Below are positions 8,962 through 15,920 of a stretch of 64,000 nt of DNA, one piece after another. The DNA is from Streptomyces barkulensis. GTDB taxonomy: Bacteria > Actinomycetota > Actinomycetes > Streptomycetales > Streptomycetaceae. Both the position numbers and the translations under genes were made by a program. Each line of letters begins with the position of its first letter. Within the stretch, counting starts at the first letter, position 1. Location: assembly GCF_002843305.1 (NCBI RefSeq), contig NZ_PGSG01000029.1, positions 107,723-171,722 of the forward strand. Direction: 5' to 3'. The notes beneath the pieces are model-generated. The model had not been told where the DNA came from and made no database searches. It saw only the letters and a program-made list of their open reading frames with translations.

Positions 8962-10236
8962 TCAGCGATCCGCAGCGCTGCCGCGGACGACGCAGGAACG
9001 GTTGTTCTCCCAGCCCCAGCCGTCACCGTCAGGGTCGGAGGCACTGCCGTGCACGCAGTACACGTACCCGTTGGGAGCGAGGGCGCCGCGGACGACGCAG
9101 GAACGGTTGTTCTCCCAGCCCCAGCCGTCACCGTCAGGGTCGGAGGCACTGCCGTGCACGCAGTACGGGTAACCGTTGGGCGCGGTGCCGCCCGTGCCGC
9201 CGTCCTCACCGCCGTTGTCGCCGCCGCCGTAGACGGTGGCGCGCTCCGACGTGGCGACGATGCCGTTGCTGCCGTTGAAGAAACGGTCGCCCCAGCTGGT
9301 CAGCGAGTTCGGGTCGAAGCCGTTCACCATGTCGAGGTACTCGACGCCGCTTCCGTTGCCGCTCCACGACCAGCCGATGTAACCCACTCCGAGGGACTGG
9401 GCCGTGGCCATAATGGCGCCCTCGTCGGGGTTGCCGTCGCTGTGCTGGTCACCGAACTCGCCGACAACGATCGGGAGGCGGTTGCTCACGAAGGCATTGA
9501 GGTAGTCCTGCACCTCGGTCGCGGTGTCGTACACGCCGTACATGTGGATGGAGAAGATGGTGTTGCGGTCGGGGTCGGAGGCGAAGACCGACGCCGCGTT
9601 GTCCCGCATGGTGCCGGACCAGTCCTGCCCCCAGTTGGGAGCGTCAACCATCAGCGCGTGGTCGATGCCGGCGCCACGGAGCTTGGCGATGGCCGCCTTC
9701 GTCGCGTCGGTCCACGCGGTGTAGTTGGTGTTGCCGAAGGGCTCGTTGCCGATGTTGACGACGACGTAGTCCTCCTGGCCCTCCAGCGCGCTCTTCACGC
9801 TGACCCAGTAGTCGGCGGCCTGGTCCAGGCTGGTCGCCGCACTGTCCTCGCCGTAGCCGGTGGTGTCGTGCACCTCGAGGACGCAGATGACCCTGGCCTC
9901 CTTGCACTGGGAGATGAGTGTGGAGACCTGGGAGGCGCTCGTCTTCGTCCAGCGGCCGCCGCTGCTCAGAACGACCCGCACGGTGTTGGCGCCCTTGGCC
10001 GCGATGTCGGCGATGGAGCTGGTGCGCTCGGGGTACCAGGTGTAGGCGTGGTTGACCCCGCGCATGACGAATGCGTTGCCGTTGCCCTCGACGACGCGCC
10101 CGTTGCTGACGTGGATGCCGCCTTCAGCCGCCTCCGCCGTACCTGCAGAAGGCCCTGCGAGTGAGAGCAAGAGCCCGAGAAGGGCAGCGAACGCGGCCCA
10201 GGCCCTGGTGATCGGCGCGCTTCGTGACTTTTGCAT
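8962..10236 (-). CDS. Secreted GH5 (GH5_8) endo-beta-1,4-mannanase with two CBM10-like domains
   Basis: 424 residues. A signal peptide (about 1-36, ending AEAAE) is followed by a catalytic domain of about 300 residues closely resembling Streptomyces beta-mannanases (IHVSNGRVVEGNGNAFVMRG). The acid/base Glu is in VNIGNEPFG and the nucleophile Glu in PIVVGEFGDQ. A Gly/Asp linker leads to two nearly identical CBM10-like modules (PNGY.YCVHGSASDPDGDG, ending NRSCVV). It would cut mannan or glucomannan backbones outside the cell. A GAGGAG ribosome site precedes the ATG. It is divergent from the second mannanase gene. Confidence 0.93.
   Translation of the reverse strand: MQKSRSAPITRAWAAFAALLGLLLSLAGPSAGTAEAAEGGIHVSNGRVVEGNGNAFVMRGVNHAYTWYPERTSSIADIAAKGANTVRVVLSSGGRWTKTSASQVSTLISQCKEARVICVLEVHDTTGYGEDSAATSLDQAADYWVSVKSALEGQEDYVVVNIGNEPFGNTNYTAWTDATKAAIAKLRGAGIDHALMVDAPNWGQDWSGTMRDNAASVFASDPDRNTIFSIHMYGVYDTATEVQDYLNAFVSNRLPIVVGEFGDQHSDGNPDEGAIMATAQSLGVGYIGWSWSGNGSGVEYLDMVNGFDPNSLTSWGDRFFNGSNGIVATSERATVYGGGDNGGEDGGTGGTAPNGYPYCVHGSASDPDGDGWGWENNRSCVVRGALAPNGYVYCVHGSASDPDGDGWGWENNRSCVVRGSAADR
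8981..9175 (-). repeat. Tandem duplication encoding two CBM10-like modules
   Basis: Two units with a 105-bp period (35 codons). The first 81 bp are identical between copies (from 8981 and from 9086) and the rest differ at a few bases, indicating recent duplication or gene conversion. Confidence 0.85.
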
Positions 10237-10687
10237 GTGTCTCCTCGGAAGGTTGATGGGGGGAGTCGCTGCCTGGCCGCCGCACGCAGACGTCGGAACA
10301 GGTGGATGACAACGATGTCCGACAGCGGGAAGGCGTCGCCCGCCAGTAACTGAGCGAGCGTCAGGCGCCGTACGGCAGGCGCTGGGTGAGCGGTGCGAAG
10401 AGCCGCCGAGCGGCCGAACCCAGCTGCGGGCCGCTCAACGCCACACCATGAGGCACTGGATGTCCCACACATGTCAATAGACGGTTCGAGATTTGTTGCC
10501 AGGGGTGGATGGCGGCCTGCCGGCTAAACCGCTAAACCTGCTGCACAGGCAGCGGAATCCCCTCTGCCGCACCTTTGACCAAGGGAAACATGTCTTGCGA
10601 GATTGATTGACAGTCAAAGCGGCCCCCTCTACGTTCCCCGCAGGTTAACCGGTACATGTCAGTCGTCAGTCGAACGAGAGAGCCGCG
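10237..10687. promoter_or_regulatory. Divergent control region of the two mannanase genes
   Basis: This 451-bp stretch has no gene. It contains the palindromic motif TTAACCGGTACA at 10645-10656, 32 bp before the GH5_7 start, and a direct repeat of TAAACC near 10525-10537. It must hold promoters for both mannanase genes; I cannot assign their -35/-10 elements with confidence. Confidence 0.5.
10645..10656 (+). promoter_or_regulatory. Putative LacI-type operator upstream of GH5_7
   Basis: TTAACCGGTACA, a member of the TNAACCGGTNNA set found five times in this locus. A palindrome with a central CG step is typical of LacI-family operators. Confidence 0.6.
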
Positions 10688-12334
10688 ATGCATGGTCACC
10701 TCCTCCCACCGGTCCGACGCCATTCGACACTCCTCGTCTTCCTGATCGTGGCCGCCCTGGCCGCTGCGTGCCTGTCGGTCATGCGGCCGCCTCCGGCCTC
10801 GGCCGCCTCCCAGGACTCCTTCGTGACACGCTGCGGGATCCGTTTCTGCCTGGACGGCGAGGAGTACTACTTCGCCGGCGCCAACGCCTACGACCTCTTC
10901 ACCTTCGGGTCGGGCTCCGGTGACACGGAAACGCAGTTCATGGACAAGCAGCGCATCGACGCCCACATGGCCCGCATGCGCGACGACGGAGTCGACGTCG
11001 TCAGGCTGTGGATGTTCAGCCACGAGAGCTGGCACGGCTTCGAGAAGTCCGAAGGGGTTTACGACGAGCAGCAGTTCGCACTGTTCGACTACGTGATCGA
11101 GTCGGCTCGGGCCCATGGCCTGCGGCTGATGCCGGTCCTGGAGAACTACTGGGAGGCGTACGGCGGCATCGACACACGCCTGCGCTGGGAAGGACTGTCG
11201 GGCGGGCAGCCGGCCCGGGCAGCGTTCTTCGACAAGAACCGCTGCCCCGGGTGCTTCACCTCGTACAAGAACTACGTGAGTCACGCGCTGAACCGGACCA
11301 ACCACTACAGCGGCGTCAAGTACAAGGACGATCCGACCATCTTCGCCTGGGACCTGATGAACGAGCCCCGTTACGAGGGGCAGAGCCAGGAGGAGAACGT
11401 CGAAGGGACCACCCTGCGCGCCTGGGTCGACGAGATGGGGGCGTTCGTCAAGGGGATCGACCCCCACCATCTGCTGGGTGCCGGCATCGAGGGACACGGC
11501 ACGGAGTACGGCTTCGGCGGCGACGAAGGCAATCCCTTCGTCCATTTGCAGCAGTCCCCGTACCTGGACTTCACCTCGGCCCACCCCTACCCCACGGAGC
11601 ACTGGGCAGACCTGACCCTCGAGGAGACGAAGTCCCTGGTCAGGGCCTGGATCAGAGACTCGCACGAGAAGGTCGGAAAGCCCTTCTTCATGGGGGAGTT
11701 CAACGTCCACAACGTCGACCGCGCAGCCTGGTGGCGCGAGATCTACGCCGACTTCGAAGCGGCCGGTGGCGACGGCAGCGCCTTCTGGTGGTACCAGGAC
11801 CGGGAGATCGACGGCAAGTTCGGTGTCTCGCAGGGGGACCCGGAACTCGAGGTCTTCCGTGCCCACTCGGCCCGCATGGCCGCCAAGAGCGGCAGCTCCC
11901 CGACCGCCACCCCGACGCCGCCTCCTTCCACCGGCACGCCGACCGGGAGTCCGGAGCCGACGCCGAGCCCGGACCCGACCGGCACGCCCACGGCATCGCC
12001 CACCCCGGCCCAACGGTGCAAGGTCGGTTACCGGCTGTCCGACTGGGGGGCCACCTTCAACGCGGACGTCACGATCCACAACACCGGAACCGCTCCGGTG
12101 AACAACTGGGAGCTGTCCTTCTCGTTCTCCGGCAACCAGACCATCACCCAGATCTGGAACGGCACGCGGGTCCAGGACGGGCGCAGCGTGACCGTGACGC
12201 ACCCTGCCGGCTACAACACGACCATCGCGCCGGGAGGGAGCGTGAACTTCGGCTTCAGCGGCACCTCCGAGGACGGGACGAATCAGGTGCCCGCGTCCTT
12301 CACCCTGAACGGAACGGCATGCTCTTCAGCGTGA
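10688..12334 (+). CDS. Secreted GH5 (GH5_7-type) beta-mannanase with CBM2
   Basis: 548 residues. A signal peptide (about 1-39, ASAAS) is followed by a catalytic domain of about 350 residues resembling GH5_7 mannanases: GANAYDLFTF, acid/base Glu in WDLMNEPRYEG, nucleophile Glu in FFMGEFNVHN. A Pro/Thr/Ser/Gly linker (about 397-438) joins a C-terminal CBM2 (CKVGYRLSDWGATFNADVTI to NGTACSSA), a cellulose/mannan-binding module. It complements the GH5_8 enzyme encoded divergently. An operator 32 bp upstream suggests mannan-dependent control by the local LacI regulator. Confidence 0.93.
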   Translation: MHGHLLPPVRRHSTLLVFLIVAALAAACLSVMRPPPASAASQDSFVTRCGIRFCLDGEEYYFAGANAYDLFTFGSGSGDTETQFMDKQRIDAHMARMRDDGVDVVRLWMFSHESWHGFEKSEGVYDEQQFALFDYVIESARAHGLRLMPVLENYWEAYGGIDTRLRWEGLSGGQPARAAFFDKNRCPGCFTSYKNYVSHALNRTNHYSGVKYKDDPTIFAWDLMNEPRYEGQSQEENVEGTTLRAWVDEMGAFVKGIDPHHLLGAGIEGHGTEYGFGGDEGNPFVHLQQSPYLDFTSAHPYPTEHWADLTLEETKSLVRAWIRDSHEKVGKPFFMGEFNVHNVDRAAWWREIYADFEAAGGDGSAFWWYQDREIDGKFGVSQGDPELEVFRAHSARMAAKSGSSPTATPTPPPSTGTPTGSPEPTPSPDPTGTPTASPTPAQRCKVGYRLSDWGATFNADVTIHNTGTAPVNNWELSFSFSGNQTITQIWNGTRVQDGRSVTVTHPAGYNTTIAPGGSVNFGFSGTSEDGTNQVPASFTLNGTACSSA

Positions 12335-12353
12335 CCGCGGAACCGGGATTCAC

Positions 12354-12365
12354 TATACCGGTTTA
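12354..12365 (+). promoter_or_regulatory. Putative LacI-type operator upstream of manA
   Basis: TATACCGGTTTA lies between the GH5_7 stop and the manA start. Its reverse complement is TAAACCGGTATA, matching TNAACCGGTNNA. Confidence 0.6.
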
Positions 12366-12408
12366 ATAACAGGGCTCCACGGTCTCGTGGAAAACTTCTG
12401 TACGCGGT

Positions 12409-12424
12409 TAACGTACGGAACGTG
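12409..12424 (+). promoter_or_regulatory. Leaderless -10 element for manA
   Basis: TAACGT at 12409-12414 is followed after 7 nt by the GTG at 12422. This spacing implies a transcript beginning at the start codon. No convincing -35 is visible. Confidence 0.45.
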
Positions 12425-13666
12425 GACCTACTTCTTCCGATCATCAAGCCGTATGCGTGGGGCTCCCGCGAAGCTCTGGCCCGGCTGCAGGGGCGGACGA
12501 CCCCTGCGGCCGGGCCGGAGGCGGAGCTGTGGATGGGTGCGCATCCGTCCGGCCCGGCGGGCCTGACCCGCGACGGACGGGCAACGACGCTCCTCGACGT
12601 CGTCACCGACGATCCCCACGCGGAACTGGGCACCGAGTGCGCCGAGCGGTTCGGGGGCAGACTGCCCTTTCTGCTCAAGGTGCTGGCCGCAGAGCAGCCG
12701 CTCTCCATACAGGTGCACCCCGACCAGGAGCAGGCGCGCGCCGGGTTCGCCGCTCAGGCGTCCGATGGAGGGCGCGGTCCCTACGTCGACGACTGGCCGA
12801 AACCCGAACTGCTCCACGCCCTGACCCGTTTCGAGGTGCTGGCCGGCTTCCGTGACCGGGAGGAGGCCGCACGTCTCCTGCGGGGCCTCGAAGTGGAAGC
12901 ACTGCGCCCCGTGATCGGCCTGCTGCACGCCGGGACCGACGAGCGGGCCCTGTCCGCGGCACTGCGTGCCCTACTGGAATGGCCGCCGGAGGCCCGCGCG
13001 GACCTCGTCCACTCCGTCGTGTCCTCGTGCCGGCGTGCTGCCGGGTCGACCGGCCCTGCCGCAGCCGCCTACGGGGCAGTGGTCCGCATGTCCCGGCATC
13101 ACCCCGGGGACCTCGGCCTCGTGGCCTCACTGCTGCTCGACCGCCGGGTCCTGGAGCCCGGTGAGGCTCTGTTCATGCCGGCGGGCGGACTGCACGCCTA
13201 CGTCCACGGCGTGGGCCTGGAACTGCTCGCCAATTCGGACAACGTGCTGCGCGCAGGGCTGACTGCCAAGGAGGTGAACGTCCCGGAGCTGCTACGCATC
13301 ACCAACCCGGCGGTGCGGGTCCCTGCCGTCACGCCGACCAGGGTCCAGGGACCGGGATCCACCTGGCTCTACGACTGCCCGGCTGCCGAGTTCGCCCTCT
13401 ACCGCACGGATCTCGACGGCTCGCGCATCCCCCTCGTACCTGCGACCGGACCTCGTATCGCCTTCTGCCTGGACGGGTCGGCGAGCCTTCGCGCCACGGC
13501 GGCCGGGAGCACGCCGGTGCGGCTTGGCCCTGGCACCTCCTGCTTCCTCCCCGACTCGGACGGAGAAGCCCTCGTCGAAGGCAACGGCACCCTGTTCGTC
13601 GCCACCGTCGGCCACCGCCCGGACCGGCGCGACACTCCCGCCCAACCTTCCGTCCCCCTTATTTGA
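12422..13666 (+). CDS. manA: Mannose-6-phosphate isomerase, class I
   Basis: 414 residues of the cupin-type zinc isomerase that interconverts mannose-6-phosphate and fructose-6-phosphate, feeding mannose into glycolysis. The start LLPIIKPYAWGSREALA is the family signature. Zinc ligands are in PLSIQVHPDQEQA, DWPKPELLHAL and PAGGLHAYVHG. The GTG start at 12422 lies 7 nt after a -10-like TAACGT. The gene sits between the mannanase and sugar-kinase genes, so the local job is to use mannose released from mannan. Confidence 0.93.
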   Translation: MDLLLPIIKPYAWGSREALARLQGRTTPAAGPEAELWMGAHPSGPAGLTRDGRATTLLDVVTDDPHAELGTECAERFGGRLPFLLKVLAAEQPLSIQVHPDQEQARAGFAAQASDGGRGPYVDDWPKPELLHALTRFEVLAGFRDREEAARLLRGLEVEALRPVIGLLHAGTDERALSAALRALLEWPPEARADLVHSVVSSCRRAAGSTGPAAAAYGAVVRMSRHHPGDLGLVASLLLDRRVLEPGEALFMPAGGLHAYVHGVGLELLANSDNVLRAGLTAKEVNVPELLRITNPAVRVPAVTPTRVQGPGSTWLYDCPAAEFALYRTDLDGSRIPLVPATGPRIAFCLDGSASLRATAAGSTPVRLGPGTSCFLPDSDGEALVEGNGTLFVATVGHRPDRRDTPAQPSVPLI

Positions 13667-13676
13667 CAACGTTGTC
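13664..13676 (+). promoter_or_regulatory. Palindrome GACAACGTTGTC overlapping a TTGACA -35
   Basis: A perfect 12-bp palindrome at 13665-13676 overlaps the manA stop codon (TGA 13664-13666) and a consensus TTGACA at 13664-13669. It differs from the TNAACCGGTNNA operators and resembles sites of LacI- or ROK-type sugar regulators. It may drive or gate separate expression of the kinase gene; no clear -10 follows. Confidence 0.45.
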
Positions 13677-13751
13677 GCCCTTCACAGCCTCCGTGGTCCG
13701 CCACCGCGGCACCCAAGGCTGTGCCGGGCGACCGGAGAAAGGACCGTATCG

Positions 13752-14726
13752 GTGTACGCCGCCTTGGACATCGGAGGGACCAAGATCGCGGGAGCGCTGG
13801 TGGACGAACGCGGCGCCGTCGTCCACCGTGCCGAGCTCCCCACGCCGGCCCGGGAATCCGCCCGACGCATGGCACGGACCGTCGACGCCGTGATCGACGC
13901 CCTGTCCGCCACTGCGGCCTGGAGCGCGGCGCGCGCCGTGGGTATCGCCAGCGCCGGACCGGTCGACACCGTGAGCGGCACGGTGAGCCCGGTGAACATT
14001 CCCGCCTGGCGCGACTTCCCCCTCGTCGACAGCGTGAGCGCCCATCCGGAGCTCTCCTTCGGCCCTGAGCCGATCCTGCTCGGGGACGCAGTGGCCATGG
14101 CCGCCGCCGAGCACTGGATCGGCGCCGCACAGGGAGCGGACAACGCTCTGTGCATGGTCGTCTCCACCGGTGTCGGCGGTGGATTCGTCCTGGGCGGGAG
14201 GCTGCATCCGGGAACCTCGGGGAACGCCGGCCACATAGGCCACATCTCCGTCGGCATCGACGGACCGCCCTGCCCCTGCGGGGCACGGGGATGCGTCGAG
14301 GGGTACGCCAGCGGGACAGCCATCGCCCGGTACGCCGTCGAGACGGGCTGGTCCCCAATGCCTGGCATGCAACCCTCCGCCGCGGCCGTCGCCGCGTCCG
14401 CGCGTCAGGGTGACGAACGGGCCCTGGCCGCCTACGACCGCTCGGCACGGGCCTTGGCCGCCGCGATCGCCGGTTGCGCGGCGCTGCTGGAGATCGAGGT
14501 CGCGGTCATCGGCGGGGGCGTGGCGCAGGCGGGCGACACACTCTTCGGACCGCTGCGCCGTCACCTGCGGTCGTTCGCGGCACTCGGCTTCATGCGCGGC
14601 CTGGAGGTGCGGCCCGCCGCTCTGGGCGGGGACGCCGGTCTCATCGGCGCGGCGGCGGCGGCCCGCAGGCACCACGAGGAAATAGGGGTGCCTGGCTCAC
14701 CAGCCGTTCCGCGATCGAGGACTTAA
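13752..14726 (+). CDS. ROK-family sugar kinase
   Basis: 324 residues. The phosphate-binding motif is AALDIGGTKIAGALVDERG; the ROK sugar/zinc region reads GNAGHIGHISVG then CPCGARGCVEGYASG, with the Cys residues that bind structural zinc. Family members phosphorylate glucose, fructose, mannose or N-acetyl sugars with ATP. Between manA and a beta-mannosidase operon, a mannokinase making mannose-6-phosphate is the natural inference, but glucokinase activity is equally compatible with sequence. The GTG at 13752 has AGGA 8-9 nt upstream; no HTH domain is present, so it is a kinase rather than a ROK repressor. Confidence 0.88.
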   Translation: MYAALDIGGTKIAGALVDERGAVVHRAELPTPARESARRMARTVDAVIDALSATAAWSAARAVGIASAGPVDTVSGTVSPVNIPAWRDFPLVDSVSAHPELSFGPEPILLGDAVAMAAAEHWIGAAQGADNALCMVVSTGVGGGFVLGGRLHPGTSGNAGHIGHISVGIDGPPCPCGARGCVEGYASGTAIARYAVETGWSPMPGMQPSAAAVAASARQGDERALAAYDRSARALAAAIAGCAALLEIEVAVIGGGVAQAGDTLFGPLRRHLRSFAALGFMRGLEVRPAALGGDAGLIGAAAAARRHHEEIGVPGSPAVPRSRT

Positions 14727-14734
14727 CCGGTTTT
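14723..14734 (+). promoter_or_regulatory. TNAACCGGTNN-like site at the kinase stop codon
   Basis: TTAACCGGTTTT overlaps the TAA stop of the ROK gene, between convergent genes. It fits the local operator core AACCGGTT but has no promoter to control; it could be an auxiliary site for looping, or chance. Confidence 0.3.
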
Positions 14735-14756
14735 GTTCTTGTGGTCGGTCGATGTT

Positions 14757-14872
14757 TTCGGCGGGGTCCTGCCTCCTTCATCCGCAGAACCCCGCCGAGG
14801 CTCCCGACGGGCGGTTTCGGGGAGGAACTCCCGAAGCCAATGAGAAAGGGCGCGGCCTGAAGCCGCACCCTT
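14757..14872. terminator. Paired hairpins between convergent ROK and LacI genes
   Basis: One stem-loop (TCGGCGGGG...CCCCGCCGA, 14757-14798) and a second (AAGGGCGCGGC...GCCGCACCCTT, 14846-14872) lie in the 165-bp gap between the two stop codons. They can serve as a bidirectional terminator. Confidence 0.65.
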
Positions 14873-14891
14873 CCGTCGTGCCCGCCCGCCT

Positions 14892-15920
14892 CTACGAGGG
14901 AGGTGGGGCGGTCGATGCCCTCGGCACGAGCGAGGGAGTGGCGACGGGCCGTGACGTCACCTCGCGTTCTTCCAGCACATCGAACAGCACCCGTGCGACC
15001 TGGGCTCCGAAACCATGGACGTCGTGACTCATCGCCGTGAGCGTCGGATGGGTCAGCCGGCACAACTGGGAATCGTCCCAGGCCAGGAGCGACACCTCGT
15101 CAGGTACGGAGAAGCCCATCTCCGTGGCGACGCCGAGTCCCGCGACGGCCATGATGTCGTTGTCGTACAGGATCGCGGTGGGCCGGTCGCCGGCCAGCAA
15201 CAGCGAACGGGTGGCCCGCGCGCCGTCCTCGCCCGAGAAACCGGTCTCGACGTGGGGTCCGTGCTCCAGGCCGAGTTCGCTCATGGCCTGTTCGAACGCT
15301 GTGGTCCGGATCGTGCTGTGTCCGAGCCCCCGGGGACCGCCGACGTGGGCGATCCGCCGGTGTCCCAGCACCGCCAGGTAGCGTACGGCCTCGGCGACGG
15401 CGGCGGCGTCGTCCGTCCACACCGAGGGGAACCCTCCGGTGAGAGACGGATGACCGACGGCGACAGCCGGGAGGCCGATCTCCTGCAGGGGCGAAATCCT
15501 CGGATCCTCGTCATGGAAGTCGACCAGGATCGAGCCCGCGATCTGCTGTTCCCGCCACCACCGTTGCTGCAGCCCTACTTCCTCCTCCAAGGAGTCGACG
15601 AGGCGTAGCAGCAGTGAGCAGTCCCGCTCGGCGAGGACGCTTTCGATGCCGGAGATGAACTCCATGTAGAACGGCTCCAGCCCGAGCAGCCTGGCAGGCC
15701 GGCAGATCGCCAGCCCGACCGCGTCGGCGGACTGACGCGACAGACTCCGGGCCGAGGAGTTCGGGGACCAGCCCAGACGCCGGGCCGCGGCGAAGATCCT
15801 CTCCCGGGTGGCCTCCGAGACTCCCGGTTTGTGGTTGAAGGCCAGGGAGACGGCTCCCTTGGAGACTCCGGCGGCCGCGGCGACGTCTTTGATGGTCACC
15901 CGCGCGGACGGTGAGCTCAT
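14892..15920 (-). CDS. LacI-family transcriptional repressor of the mannan locus
   Basis: 342 residues. An N-terminal LacI HTH (VTIKDVAAAAGVSKGAVSLAFN) and hinge helix (NSSARSLSRQSADAVGL) are followed by a periplasmic-binding-protein-like sensor domain (GLEPFYMEFISGIESVLAERD; AILYDNDIMAVAGLGVATEMGFSVPDEVSLLAWDDS). The ATG overlaps the beta-mannosidase stop by ATGA, so the two are translationally coupled. Probable operators TNAACCGGTNNA occur before the GH5_7, manA, GH2/lacI and transporter genes, suggesting autoregulation and local control. The inducer is likely a manno-oligosaccharide or mannose derivative (inference). Confidence 0.9.
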   Translation of the reverse strand: MSSPSARVTIKDVAAAAGVSKGAVSLAFNHKPGVSEATRERIFAAARRLGWSPNSSARSLSRQSADAVGLAICRPARLLGLEPFYMEFISGIESVLAERDCSLLLRLVDSLEEEVGLQQRWWREQQIAGSILVDFHDEDPRISPLQEIGLPAVAVGHPSLTGGFPSVWTDDAAAVAEAVRYLAVLGHRRIAHVGGPRGLGHSTIRTTAFEQAMSELGLEHGPHVETGFSGEDGARATRSLLLAGDRPTAILYDNDIMAVAGLGVATEMGFSVPDEVSLLAWDDSQLCRLTHPTLTAMSHDVHGFGAQVARVLFDVLEEREVTSRPVATPSLVPRASTAPPPS

